From Chloroflexota bacterium (GTDB taxonomy: Bacteria > Chloroflexota > UBA6077 > JACCZL01): a stretch of 12,481 nucleotides of DNA. How positions within the stretch are numbered: the first letter of the stretch is position 1; the number at the start of each line of letters is the position of its first letter. Below, piece after piece: positions 1 to 8,080 of this stretch. The notes beneath the pieces were generated by a model, which was not told the origin of the DNA, did no database searches, and worked only from the letters and a program-made list of their open reading frames with translations. The stretch is taken from NCBI GenBank assembly GCA_020845495.1, contig JADLFM010000248.1, positions 1-12,481 on the forward strand. The letters are read 5' to 3'. The translations under genes and the position numbers were made by a program.

Positions 1-233
1 CGGTCGAGGTGCAGCAACTTCCTGCCGGTCTGACGGAGGAAGAGCCAGCGGGCGACGCTGTAGTAGGTGGCGCAGAGGTTGAGGAAGAGAATCAGCGTGG
101 CCCCTCCGAGGAGGAGCCCGTAGCGAGTGAACAGAACAGTCTTGTACGGCGCGAGGAATCGCAGCTCGCCGGCCAGCCAGGCGACCAGCAGGAACACCGT
201 GAGCGCAGCCAGGAACGCCGAGTTCGCGATCAT
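1..233 (-). CDS. N-terminal fragment of a two-helix membrane protein (last gene of the T4SS operon in this window)
   Basis: The gene starts with ATG at 233, which overlaps the TGA stop of trbF (ATGA arrangement), so it is translationally coupled to it. It is still open at base 1, so only 77 residues are seen. The fragment has a hydrophobic helix at about residues 6-22, a short loop (ELRFLAPYK), a second helix at about 38-58, and then a basic stretch (RWLFLRQTGRKLLHLDR) that should face the cytoplasm. Two N-terminal helices followed by a cytoplasmic domain is the layout of VirD4/TraG coupling proteins, and the position at the end of a transfer operon would fit, but no ATPase motif lies inside the window. 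A coupling protein is only one possibility; another inner-membrane T4SS accessory protein is equally open. The reading frame is well supported; the function is not. Confidence 0.7.
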   Translation of the reverse strand, partial: MIANSAFLAALTVFLLVAWLAGELRFLAPYKTVLFTRYGLLLGGATLILFLNLCATYYSVARWLFLRQTGRKLLHLD

Positions 234-931
234 CGAGACGCTTCCTCGAACGCCTGGTCCACGCGGAAATACGCGATCTGGAGCCCGAGCGGGTTCACCC
301 GCACAAACGCGTTGGGCACTCGATCGCGCAGGGCGAAATCGATCTGGGCAACATAGGTCTCCCGGTTCCGCTCCGAGCGGGTCCCGGGCGCGTAGTAGAC
401 CTTCTGAAACGTGACCGATGCCTTGAACGGCGCCTTCGCCAGCTCGCTCAGGCTGACGTTCTGCACGACGACATCGACCTCATCGGCGGCGCTGTTGGTG
501 ACGAACATCTCGAGGACGCGCGTCCGCTCGTTCTGGCTGATCGTCGCGTCGGCCAGGGCCGGCTCGAGGAAGAACAGCGAGTCGGGATACTCGCGCTGAA
601 CGGTCGCCCGGATGCGACTGAAGTGCTTCACCACGAACTGCGTGAGGAAGTACCGCAACTCGGGCGGCTGCGGCTGGTAGCGGCTGGCATCCAGCGCCAC
701 CGCTTCGGCCCGCCCTACGTCGTCGATACGAATGACGAGCGGCTTCACTTCAGCGGCCCGGGCGGCGGTGTGGAAGTTGAGCGCGACGAGTCCGAGGGCA
801 ACGAGCGACACCAGGACGAGGGCGATCTTGAGGTACGTGTTCAGCACGAGGGCAGAGCCGTACAGCTCGACGAACTGCCGCTTGGCGTTCTCCAGCGTCT
901 TCGGATTCACGTCGCCGATCGCGGTGCCCAT
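230..931 (-). CDS. trbF: TrbF / VirB8-like inner-membrane T4SS protein
   Basis: This is a 233-residue bitopic inner-membrane protein of the VirB8/TrbF family, which bridges the inner-membrane platform and the outer-membrane core in the periplasm. It has a short cytoplasmic N-terminus (1-32), one transmembrane helix (about 33-52), and a periplasmic NTF2-like domain (about 60-225). The domain ends in the family-typical NPLGLQIAYFRVDQAF segment. The start chosen is ATG at 931, because GGTGGAGG lies just upstream. An in-frame GTG at 946 would add five residues (MGGGR) but has no ribosome-binding site of its own. The start lies 18 bases after the stop of the small upstream gene, and the TGA overlaps the ATG of the next gene. 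The length matches typical VirB8 proteins (about 220-260 residues). Confidence 0.9.
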   Translation of the reverse strand: MGTAIGDVNPKTLENAKRQFVELYGSALVLNTYLKIALVLVSLVALGLVALNFHTAARAAEVKPLVIRIDDVGRAEAVALDASRYQPQPPELRYFLTQFVVKHFSRIRATVQREYPDSLFFLEPALADATISQNERTRVLEMFVTNSAADEVDVVVQNVSLSELAKAPFKASVTFQKVYYAPGTRSERNRETYVAQIDFALRDRVPNAFVRVNPLGLQIAYFRVDQAFEEASR

Positions 932-949
932 ACGCCCTCCACCCACCCG

Positions 950-1102
950 CTACTGACGCAGATACGACAGGACGAGCCACCCGGCACCGGCGAGGAATCC
1001 GAGCCCCGCGGCCAGCAGGAAGCCGAGGACGATCAGCCGGGTCACCGCCGGCGATGCCGGTGCGTCGTCGGGGGGCGGGACTTCAGGGAAGCGTCGGGAC
1101 AT
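950..1102 (-). CDS. Small single-helix membrane protein in T4SS operon, unknown function
   Basis: This 50-residue gene sits between trbL and trbF. It starts at ATG 1102 behind a clear Shine-Dalgarno (GAGGTG, five bases before the ATG) and ends at TAG 950-952. The protein has a short proline- and acid-rich N-terminus (residues 6-16, EVPPPDDAPAS) and then one strongly hydrophobic helix (about 22-46) that ends in SYLRQ. It has no cysteine, so it is not a VirB7/TrbH/TrbK-type lipoprotein, and no catalytic motif. Its place between VirB6 and VirB8 homologues, spaced 11 bases from trbL and 18 from trbF, suggests an inner-membrane subunit or assembly factor of the same complex. That is inference. It would easily be missed because a longer ORF beginning inside trbL ends in the same frame. 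I do not recognise the family. Confidence 0.75.
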   Translation of the reverse strand: MSRRFPEVPPPDDAPASPAVTRLIVLGFLLAAGLGFLAGAGWLVLSYLRQ

Positions 1103-1113
1103 GGGCACCTCGT

Positions 1114-1968
1114 CTAGCGTCGACCGGCCAACCGGCTGATGCCCAGCCGAGTGGGCGTCGCGCTCTCGCCGCTCGATCCGGAGAAGATCGAACGCGTCAA
1201 CGACGGCACGAGCAGGATCCCGGTGCAGAACGTCGCCACGACCGCGAATGCCTGGATGCCGTAGACCCCATACTCCGCCTGGGTGATGGTCGGTGGCAAG
1301 GTCGTGATGTACCGGAAGACGAACTGCTCGAAGACCATCAGGAACGCGATCGCCACGACCGGGATGAACGAGTACTGGATGAACGCCTTGAGCCACCCCC
1401 AGAACAGCCAGTCCAGCTTCGGGACGATGAAGAACGGCACGAAGATGGGCCCCAGCAACGCGCACACGGCGCTGGCGATCAGCCCGAACGCGATGACAGC
1501 CAATGAGACTGCTTTGGCGAACGCGACGAGCACGAGCACGGACCAGTAGATCAGGTTCGCCAGGATGGACCACGGATCCGGCTGCATGAAGTGCTCCGAC
1601 AGCGTGTCGAGATGCCGGTAGATGTTGTCGAACGCCCGGGCCTCGAGCACCGACTGGAAGTAGCCCGCCTGGTCGGTGATCAGGTTGCTGAACGACACAC
1701 CAACGCCCGGCAGCGGGCTCTCGTAGAAGGCGATGAACGAGTAGCCGAACGAGATGAACACGAGCAGCTTGGCGAACTCGAACATCCGGTCGTTCAGGCC
1801 CTCGTGCGAGAACATCATCCGCACGCCATGCCACGAGATGAGGATGGTGGCGAAGGCCGTGAACAGGCGGTACCCGAACCGGATGAACTCGGGCTCGTGC
1901 GTCATCAGCAGGCTCGTGATGGCCTGCTGAATCGTGGGGATGAGATTGAGCGACGGCTGCGGCTGCAT
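1114..1968 (-). CDS. trbL: TrbL / VirB6-like polytopic T4SS protein
   Basis: This 284-residue integral membrane protein belongs to the VirB6/TrbL family, which forms the inner-membrane channel part of the T4SS and contacts the substrate. About five or six hydrophobic segments are visible (roughly residues 29-46, 65-82, 134-152, 156-183, 196-217 and 235-256). The conserved family core is present as GPIFVPFFIVPKLDWLFWGW followed by FIQYSFIPVVA (172-207). The long loop at about 83-133 between the second and third segments would be the periplasmic loop. The start is ATG 1968, behind GAGGAG seven bases upstream. The frame stays open for 66 more codons, but those overlap the upstream trbJ gene and read as an unrelated basic peptide. 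It lies 22 bases after the second trbJ and 11 bases before the small membrane protein gene. Confidence 0.92.
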   Translation of the reverse strand: MQPQPSLNLIPTIQQAITSLLMTHEPEFIRFGYRLFTAFATILISWHGVRMMFSHEGLNDRMFEFAKLLVFISFGYSFIAFYESPLPGVGVSFSNLITDQAGYFQSVLEARAFDNIYRHLDTLSEHFMQPDPWSILANLIYWSVLVLVAFAKAVSLAVIAFGLIASAVCALLGPIFVPFFIVPKLDWLFWGWLKAFIQYSFIPVVAIAFLMVFEQFVFRYITTLPPTITQAEYGVYGIQAFAVVATFCTGILLVPSLTRSIFSGSSGESATPTRLGISRLAGRR

Positions 1969-1990
1969 GGTCTTGCTCCTCGTCTGGCAA

Positions 1991-2782
1991 CTACGGCTGT
2001 CGCCATGTCCGCAAGGCATCGCCCGACCCAGCGACGAATGCCGCATTGGCCGCCTGACGGTCGCGCCATGACACCAGCTGCATGTTGATCGCCGCGGCCT
2101 CGGTATCCCGGGCGCGCTTCCCCTCCACCAGCAGTTGCTCGACCATCCCGGACAGCAGTTGGACACGGGCTTGACGTTGGCGGGCCGCGATCAACGATGC
2201 GCCGCTGATCTTGTCCAGGACCGCCGTCGTGCTCTGCTCGAGGGTGCCGTCGGTGACGTCGCGATCGAGCGACTCAATGGCCTGCAGTTCTCGCCGGCCG
2301 TTGAACCGCAGTTGCCCGGTGTCGTTCGTGGCCGAGACCACCGCCGCGTCGGTCAGGTTCAGTGTGGCGAGCTGGGCGCGCAGGGCACGGTCGCCTGCCG
2401 GGGAGAGCTGCGACAGCGCGGCGCCGGCGTCGAGCAGCGGCTGGCTGATGCCGAGGAACGCGGAGCCTGACGAGTCGCCGTAGTTCAATGCAGCGTGATA
2501 CGCGCGGGCGAAGAGGAACATGTTCGGATCCTCGAAGTCGTGGATGCGCCAGCGTGGAGGGTCGGGCACCCCGTACTTCCGCAGGTTGGTGAACATGCTC
2601 AGCCTCTGGGCCATCCGCCGCAGTTGGCTATGCTGCTGGGTCTGTAGCTCCAGCAGGTACTCCTTGAGGGTCGCGGTGATCGTGTTCCGCGCCGTCACCG
2701 CGGGGTCGTAGACCACGAGCTGCGCGTGCCCGACGGAACCGCACAGGATCACGAAGGCGCACGCAAGGGCTGAACGCTTCAT
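1991..2782 (-). CDS. trbJ: TrbJ-like (VirB5-type) periplasmic protein, second tandem copy
   Basis: This 263-residue secreted protein starts at ATG 2782, behind AGAGGAGG. It has a signal peptide (residues 1-20, ending GHA before QLVVYD). The mature part is mostly helical and has no cysteine. The QLVVYDPA start of the mature protein and the helical repeats (30-62, 165-250) are typical of TrbJ/VirB5, the minor pilus or pilus-tip protein that may contact recipient cells. Its last 44 residues match the neighbouring upstream gene at 30 positions (shared RDTEA, NMQ, WRD, GSG and the exact end ALRTWRQP), so the two are paralogues. They differ strongly in the middle: this copy has NLRKYGVPDPPRWRIHDFED where the other has GFMEGYRIPAIPTTRHD. 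The gene starts 17 bases after the first copy ends. Confidence 0.85.
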   Translation of the reverse strand: MKRSALACAFVILCGSVGHAQLVVYDPAVTARNTITATLKEYLLELQTQQHSQLRRMAQRLSMFTNLRKYGVPDPPRWRIHDFEDPNMFLFARAYHAALNYGDSSGSAFLGISQPLLDAGAALSQLSPAGDRALRAQLATLNLTDAAVVSATNDTGQLRFNGRRELQAIESLDRDVTDGTLEQSTTAVLDKISGASLIAARQRQARVQLLSGMVEQLLVEGKRARDTEAAAINMQLVSWRDRQAANAAFVAGSGDALRTWRQP

Positions 2783-2799
2783 GTCGTCCTCCTCTGGGG

Positions 2800-3570
2800 C
2801 TACGGCTGCCGCCAGGTCCGGAGCGCCTCGCCGCTGCCGCTCACCATGGCCTGGTTGGCGGCGCGCCCGTCCCGCCACGTCACGATCTGCATGTTCATCG
2901 TCTGGGCCTCGGTATCGCGGAGGCGCTTGCTCCGCGCGAGCATCTGCTCGAGCGCGTGAGACAGCAGTTGGTTGGCCGCCATGTCCTGGCGCCGGCCGAG
3001 CAACTCGCCCGCGGCAACCTTGTCGAGGATCGCGGTCATTTCGTGATAGCGCAGCAGGCCGTTGAGCACGTCGGCTTCGAGGTCTTCGACCGCACTCTGC
3101 AGCCGTCCGTGGTACCCCCGTAGCGCACCGACCTGGTGGCCGCCCATCATGGCGACAGAGTCGGTCAGTTCCACCGTGGCGTACTGGCGTTCGAGGGTCC
3201 GGCGCGCGACCGCGCCGAGGGTCGCCGGCAGGGCTGAGGGCCGCTCCAGTGGCAGTGTGGTCGCCCAGTAGGCGGCGCCGCTCGGGTCCCCGCTGTTGAG
3301 ACCCTGGAGCCACGATCTCGCGTACTGCCAGCGACCTGTATCGTGTCGCGTGGTCGGGATGGCTGGGATCCGGTATCCCTCCATGAACCCCAACCCTTGC
3401 GACATCCGCATGATGGTGCGGTACTGCGCCTGCAGTTCCTCGTAGTGACGCTGGGCGCGCTGGGCGATCAGTACGGCCTGCGACAGGTTGGCCGAGTCGA
3501 TAACGGCAATCTGCGCCTGCGTAGGTGCCGCGACCGCTGCGAGGCAGAGCGCAATCAGTGTCTTCTTCAT
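2800..3570 (-). CDS. trbJ: TrbJ-like (VirB5-type) periplasmic protein, first tandem copy
   Basis: This 256-residue protein starts at ATG 3570 behind GGGAG, 15 bases after the trbI stop. It has a signal peptide (about residues 1-19, PTQA before QIAVIDSAN). The mature protein is predicted helical with a coiled-coil-like stretch at about 31-58. It carries the same C-terminal signature as the next gene (RLRDTEAQTMNMQIVTWRD at 216-234, then GSGEALRTWRQP). As a TrbJ/VirB5 family member it should be exported to the periplasm and be part of, or help assemble, the conjugative pilus. Both copies end with TAG, and the C-terminal coding regions are visibly similar at DNA level, consistent with tandem gene duplication followed by divergence. 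Family assignment rests on signal peptide, N-terminal mature motif, helical content and operon position. Confidence 0.85.
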   Translation of the reverse strand: MKKTLIALCLAAVAAPTQAQIAVIDSANLSQAVLIAQRAQRHYEELQAQYRTIMRMSQGLGFMEGYRIPAIPTTRHDTGRWQYARSWLQGLNSGDPSGAAYWATTLPLERPSALPATLGAVARRTLERQYATVELTDSVAMMGGHQVGALRGYHGRLQSAVEDLEADVLNGLLRYHEMTAILDKVAAGELLGRRQDMAANQLLSHALEQMLARSKRLRDTEAQTMNMQIVTWRDGRAANQAMVSGSGEALRTWRQP

Positions 3571-3585
3571 ACGCGTCTCCCGTGC

Positions 3586-4875
3586 TCACCGACGCGAGGT
3601 CGTCGCCGACCGCGGGTAGGCTGGCAATTCGAGGTCGGAGGTCAGGTAGACCTTGACCCTGTGGCCTTCACGAATCGTGACGGTGGGTAGCCGGTTCAGG
3701 AACCGGCTCATGACCTGAAGGCTCGCCTGCGCCGTTGCGTCGGCAGCGCCGCTGCCGATGACGACCGTTCGGTCGCCGGATCCGCTGTTGTAGCCGGCCG
3801 TGCCGAGCCACTGCGCGAACCCGGTGATCAATCCGACCGCGGCCGCCGCGCCGAAGGTCGAGAGGTAATGGTGGTTCACCTGGTCTCGGAGCCCGGCGTC
3901 GCCGATCTGGTTCATTCCGAGGAACCGATCGAGACGGTATGTCCGGCCGTCTGGCATTGCGAGTCGATGGAACGCGACCGCCAGGCGCGTCTCACCAAGG
4001 CTCTGCACCGCTCGCGTTTCTCCCAGCACGCGCGCGCCAGCCGGAATCACGATCGACTGGCCGCTGTGTGAGAACACCGGATTCGTGACCAGGCAGTTCA
4101 CCGGCGCGGCGGAGCCACCATCGAGACGGTTCGTCAGCACGGCATCAATGACGGTGCCTTCCAGCAGGCGATGGGCCGGACCCGCCGCCTCGATCGGGTC
4201 AGTGTGGTCTGGCGTCAGCCTCTCATCAGCGCGACCGCGTGCCGGCGTCGCGGCGGCAGGCTCGATCGTTCGTGGCAGTGGCTCCGGAGGCGCTGCCTGT
4301 GAGAGTGCGCCGCCTGCCCTGGCATTGGCCCGCAACACGGCGTCGGCGACGGCATCGAGTGACGGCTCAGCCAGGGGAGCGGCGGCTGACGGCCGTTCGC
4401 CCGTCGCCACACGGCCCACGTCGGGGCGTTGTCCTTCGGGCCGCCGACTGAGCACCACATTGCTCGCGAACAGGCTTTCGTAGTCGCGTCGCTTCTGCTC
4501 GGCGACCAGCGGATCCTCCTGGGGTGGCGAGGCCGGCTCGCGGTACCCGGCCGGCTCCGGGACTGGCTCCTTCGCAGCCTCCTCCACTGACGCCCGGGTT
4601 TCCATGGCGCGCAGGCGGTCCTGGTAGTCGCGCAGGCGGTCCGCACTCGGCGCGGCCTGTGCCTGCTGCGCTTGCGTGGACGGCGCGGGTGGGCGCGGTT
4701 CGCCCGCCAGCATGATGATCACGAGGATCCCGAAGGCCAGACCGGCCAGGAGCCACGTCTGGAACCGACGGGGCAACAGCCCCTGTGGCACCGGACGACG
4801 GTCGGTGACGGGGACGGTGCCGGTGTCGCTGTCGGTACCCGGGCCGGCGTGTGGAGGCGTCTCCTGCTCCGCCAT
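3586..4875 (-). CDS. trbI: TrbI / VirB10-like T4SS envelope-spanning protein
   Basis: This 429-residue VirB10/TrbI homologue spans the envelope and helps form the outer-membrane core channel. Its parts in order are: a cytoplasmic proline-rich tail (1-39), an inner-membrane helix (about 40-57), a long proline/alanine/glutamate-rich periplasmic linker (60-230), and the conserved C-terminal beta-barrel domain (about 235-415). The last includes LLEGTVIDAVLTNRLDG, FSHSGQSIVIPAGARVLGE, and the amphipathic antenna helix region near 339-360 (LSTFGAAAAVGLITGFAQWL) that inserts into the outer membrane in this family. Near the end REGHRVKVYLTSDLEL is typical. ATG 4875 is one base after the trbG stop, so translation is probably coupled; only a weak AGGGG precedes it. 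Confidence 0.95.
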   Translation of the reverse strand: MAEQETPPHAGPGTDSDTGTVPVTDRRPVPQGLLPRRFQTWLLAGLAFGILVIIMLAGEPRPPAPSTQAQQAQAAPSADRLRDYQDRLRAMETRASVEEAAKEPVPEPAGYREPASPPQEDPLVAEQKRRDYESLFASNVVLSRRPEGQRPDVGRVATGERPSAAAPLAEPSLDAVADAVLRANARAGGALSQAAPPEPLPRTIEPAAATPARGRADERLTPDHTDPIEAAGPAHRLLEGTVIDAVLTNRLDGGSAAPVNCLVTNPVFSHSGQSIVIPAGARVLGETRAVQSLGETRLAVAFHRLAMPDGRTYRLDRFLGMNQIGDAGLRDQVNHHYLSTFGAAAAVGLITGFAQWLGTAGYNSGSGDRTVVIGSGAADATAQASLQVMSRFLNRLPTVTIREGHRVKVYLTSDLELPAYPRSATTSRR

Positions 4876-4876
4876 G

Positions 4877-5650
4877 TCAACGCCCCTGCGCGAACGCGAA
4901 GCGGGCCTTGCCGATCGCCAGATAGCCGCGATCGAGCACCTTCGGCACGACGTAGGTGCCGTTGTGCACCTGGAAGTTCAGGAGCGCCGGCTTGCCGTCG
5001 GCCAGTTCATAGAGGGCTGGGAGTTCCGTGGCATCGGACTTCAGGTACGTGAACTGCCCGTCGTGCCAGATCGATCGCACGAGGAACGGCTTCTCGTACT
5101 TGGGCATGACGTACGCGAACTGGAGCTTCGTCGGGTAGTCCTGACGGTACGTCGCCACGACTTCGGTGGCACGGCGATCGGCCGCCTCTACGGCGGCGCG
5201 CGCCGACGACAGCTGCTCTTGCAGCGCCTCGACCTGCGACGCGCTGAAGTACCTCGGCTTGGCCCGGGCGGCGCTCTCGTTGCCCTCAACATGGACCTTC
5301 AGGTCCGGCGGGGCGCTCTTCTCGACCAGGAGGAACGAGTAGATCGCACCGCTCACCGTAACGAGGTTGAGGTTCGTCTCGGCGCCGGCCTTGGCCGGCT
5401 TCACGTGCGCGATGTTCTGCGTCGCGCTGATGACCCAATAGTCCCGGTCGCCGCAGACGACGTCGAGGATCTCCTCGCCATCGGGCAGCACGATCATCGT
5501 CGTGAAACGCAGGCGGGTCTGGAGCGGAATCAGGCTCTGCTCCGACGCCGCCACTCGACGCACGCCGTTCTGTTCCTGGGCGTCGCACGGCACACTCCAC
5601 AGACTCACGCCGGCCCACGTGGCGATCAGGGCACACGTCCATCGGTTCAT
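4877..5650 (-). CDS. trbG: TrbG / VirB9-like T4SS outer-membrane core protein
   Basis: This 257-residue VirB9/TrbG/CagX-family protein starts at ATG 5650, behind GGAGGAAGG. It has a signal peptide (about 1-24, cut near CDA before QEQNG). An N-terminal beta domain (about 45-120) includes TTMIVLPDGEEILDVVCGD and the strand WVISATQNIAHVKPAKAG. A charged coiled-coil linker follows (about 137-168), then the C-terminal VirB9 domain (173-257) with VRSIWHDGQFTYLK, ALYEL and NFQVHNGTYVVPKVLDRGYL. That C-terminal domain normally pairs with VirB7 and VirB10 to make the outer-membrane ring. No VirB7-like lipoprotein gene was found nearby. It lies 15 bases after trbE and one base before trbI. Length and motif order are normal for the family. 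Confidence 0.95.
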   Translation of the reverse strand: MNRWTCALIATWAGVSLWSVPCDAQEQNGVRRVAASEQSLIPLQTRLRFTTMIVLPDGEEILDVVCGDRDYWVISATQNIAHVKPAKAGAETNLNLVTVSGAIYSFLLVEKSAPPDLKVHVEGNESAARAKPRYFSASQVEALQEQLSSARAAVEAADRRATEVVATYRQDYPTKLQFAYVMPKYEKPFLVRSIWHDGQFTYLKSDATELPALYELADGKPALLNFQVHNGTYVVPKVLDRGYLAIGKARFAFAQGR

Positions 5651-5665
5651 GGCACCTTCCTCCGA

Positions 5666-8080
5666 TCAGGCCGAGGCGGCGAGCCGATCGAGCCCGGCCT
5701 CGAACCCGTGTTCACGGAACATGGCGTCCACCCGCTCGTTGTCGATGGGCGTGTTCGTGTAGATCCAGTAGCTCTTCGGATCCACCGCGAGCGTGAGCAC
5801 CTTCGTCAGCGAGGGGCGCTTGAGCAGGATCTGGTGCCTCGGCATCAGGTGCGCCAAGAGGTCCAGTTCCTGCTCGTTCATCTGGAACAACTCGCCGTAT
5901 TGCCGGCGGTCGAGCGCGGGATTGGCCAGCAGCAGCTTCGTCGGGCAGCTCTCGATCACCGTGCGGAGCATGTCGGCCGAGGCGAAGTCGTACACCGTTT
6001 GCGTAGCGAGCACCATCGCGGCATTGCGCTTGCGCCACGTTTTGAGGGCCTCCTGCACGTAGCCGCGCAGCATCGGGTGCTGGATGAACCGCCAGGCTTC
6101 GTCCATCACGCAGAGCTTCAGTCGGCGGGCATCTGTCTCGTCGATGAGACGGGCGTTGGCACGGTGCAGCAGGTAGAACAGCAGCGGCTCGAGCAACGTC
6201 GGGTACTCGCGCATCGCCTCGAAGTCGAACACCTGCAGCCGGTCGAAGGTGAGCGTGTCGTCGATGTTGTCGAAGAGGCTCGCATAGCGCCCTCCGTCGA
6301 CCCACTTGTGCAGGCGCGCCGACAGCGCCCGCGGCAACAGGTTGGCCAGCGTGAGCAGGCGGCGTTGGTTCGGGTCGAGGACGAAGATGTTCTCGATGGC
6401 CTCGTAGACTTCGCGGTCCTCCAGGTCGCCGAGGTGGTAGCCGTCCTGTCCCTCGAGCAGCACGCGCACGAAAGCGTGCAGGAAGTGCAGGTGCTCGGCG
6501 GTTGGGGCGAGCGCGAAGGGGTTGATGCTGACGGCGCGCTGGCGCAATCCGAGTTCGACGTAGCTGCCCCGCAGCACCGTGGCGAGCTTCCGGTAGCTGT
6601 GTCCGAGGTCGAGCACGATCGTGAACGGGTCGTACTGCTGTGCGTGGGTCGCAATGAAGTTCAGGAGGAAGCTCTTGCCGCTGCCGGTTGCGCCGAGGAC
6701 GAGCGTGTGCGCGACGTCCTGCTCGTGCATGTAGTAGGCGAACGGCGTAGCGTGAGGCGTCTCGAAGACGGCGAGCGGTTCGGTGGTCAGCGCCGACGAG
6801 GGCCGGCCGCGCTCGATCGTGAACACGAAGCTCAGGTCGGCCGCATGGGTCTCCAGTAGGGCCAGTCGTCGCAGGTTGTGCGCTCCGTTGCCCGGGACGA
6901 TGGCCAGCCAGGCGTTGAGGAGGTTGTAGGTCTCCTCGAAGAACGCGCCGTCGTGCACCGCCAGGACCTTGAGCGCCTCGGCGACCTGGTGCTCCAGCAC
7001 ACGCGGGTCGTCACCATGCAGGGCCAGCGTGAGCGAGCACCAGCCGAAGGCGTGCCCGTTGACCTCGATCTCGGTCAGGGCATCCCCAAGCTGGTTCACG
7101 AGCGACGAGGCCGAGTCGTCGACGAGCATCTCTTCCGGCCTGGTCTCCGGCGAGACGTAGTTCACCAGCGAGACACGCTTGTTGAAGAAGTGGCGGCGCC
7201 TGGACTGGATGTCCCGGCGGATACGGTCGGGCGCGATTCGCTGCCACTCCAGGCACGCGACGAACTCCCCAGGGACCGTCAGCAGATCGCCGAGCACGTT
7301 GGCGAACGTCTGCGCGGGTGCGTCCTTCATCGACAGGACCTTCACCCGTTGCCGCCCGACGGTGAGGTGGTCGCGCTGGCATTCCACGGGCGAGTCGGCA
7401 GCGAAGTAGTCGATATGCGTCGCGGGCGTCGGCGGCGTCGCGCCGAGGGGCGCAGCGTCGTAGTTCACCAGGCGACGGAAGAAACGGAAGGCATCGGCCG
7501 ACGACAACCGCTCGGGGCCCAGTTCGGCGATCTGCGCTTCGAACCCGTGTGCCTTCCGATGCAGTGTGTCGACCGCTCGATCGAGCTCGGCCTCCAGCAG
7601 TGCGCCGGTCTGGCGGGCGGACAGTGACGTCCTCAGCGACTCCTTGACCCAACGGCGGAGATTCCCGGCCGGCTTGGCTCTCAGCGAGGGCTCGTACAAC
7701 ACCACCAGGAACAGGTCGAGTTCATACAGCGTGGAGCGGCGGCTGTTCAGGTACGCCGCTCGGCGGGCGAGCGCTTCGTGGGCGACGGGTTCGACACAGG
7801 GAGGAGCGACGAACGGCTTCGCGGTGCTCTTGATCAGGTGCTGGTAGACGCGCCACCGCTCGTCGAGGAAGCGGAACCCCGCCTCCATCCGGTGCACGAG
7901 GGCACGACGCTGCGCGTGGATCAGGCCGTCGATGTCAACGCCACGAAGGCGATACACGAGGCCGATGTGCCCGGCCTTCGTGAGGAACACCCCCTCGTCG
8001 ACGAAGCCCCAGATGGCCAGCAGTTCGTTCAGGGCACTGGCATCGCGATAGTCGCAGAGGATGCGGCCGACCTTCAGCAT
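5666..8080 (-). CDS. trbE: TrbE / VirB4-type conjugation ATPase
   Basis: This 804-residue VirB4/TrbE ATPase is the energising motor at the cytoplasmic face of the secretion channel, used for pilus biogenesis and substrate transfer. The N-terminal half (about 1-430) is the CagE/TrbE/VirB region. The C-terminal half is a RecA-like ATPase with Walker A GATGSGKS (463-470, Lys469), Walker B CVMDEAW (Asp660, Glu661), and a following sensor segment MVLATQTVYDF. The start is ATG 8080, preceded by GAGGTG five bases upstream; it overlaps the trbD stop by seven bases. The open frame continues upstream to 8638, but that part lies over trbD and trbC and reads as an arginine/serine-rich shadow. Length is normal for the family (about 800-850). 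Confidence 0.97.
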   Translation of the reverse strand: MLKVGRILCDYRDASALNELLAIWGFVDEGVFLTKAGHIGLVYRLRGVDIDGLIHAQRRALVHRMEAGFRFLDERWRVYQHLIKSTAKPFVAPPCVEPVAHEALARRAAYLNSRRSTLYELDLFLVVLYEPSLRAKPAGNLRRWVKESLRTSLSARQTGALLEAELDRAVDTLHRKAHGFEAQIAELGPERLSSADAFRFFRRLVNYDAAPLGATPPTPATHIDYFAADSPVECQRDHLTVGRQRVKVLSMKDAPAQTFANVLGDLLTVPGEFVACLEWQRIAPDRIRRDIQSRRRHFFNKRVSLVNYVSPETRPEEMLVDDSASSLVNQLGDALTEIEVNGHAFGWCSLTLALHGDDPRVLEHQVAEALKVLAVHDGAFFEETYNLLNAWLAIVPGNGAHNLRRLALLETHAADLSFVFTIERGRPSSALTTEPLAVFETPHATPFAYYMHEQDVAHTLVLGATGSGKSFLLNFIATHAQQYDPFTIVLDLGHSYRKLATVLRGSYVELGLRQRAVSINPFALAPTAEHLHFLHAFVRVLLEGQDGYHLGDLEDREVYEAIENIFVLDPNQRRLLTLANLLPRALSARLHKWVDGGRYASLFDNIDDTLTFDRLQVFDFEAMREYPTLLEPLLFYLLHRANARLIDETDARRLKLCVMDEAWRFIQHPMLRGYVQEALKTWRKRNAAMVLATQTVYDFASADMLRTVIESCPTKLLLANPALDRRQYGELFQMNEQELDLLAHLMPRHQILLKRPSLTKVLTLAVDPKSYWIYTNTPIDNERVDAMFREHGFEAGLDRLAASA

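Noticed and set aside
1103..1990. 346-codon minus-strand frame ending with the small membrane protein
   Set aside because: Only the last 50 codons are protein-like with a ribosome-binding site. The rest is a histidine/arginine-rich shadow of trbL.
2783..3589. Fusion of the second trbJ with a long upstream frame (532 codons)
   Set aside because: The upstream part is a shadow of the first trbJ. The signal peptide and Shine-Dalgarno at 2782 mark the true start.
4676..6859. 727-codon open frame on the plus strand
   Set aside because: It lies antisense over trbI, trbG and trbE. Its product is full of arginine, glutamate, valine and histidine without domains or membrane segments, typical of the shadow frame of high-GC genes.
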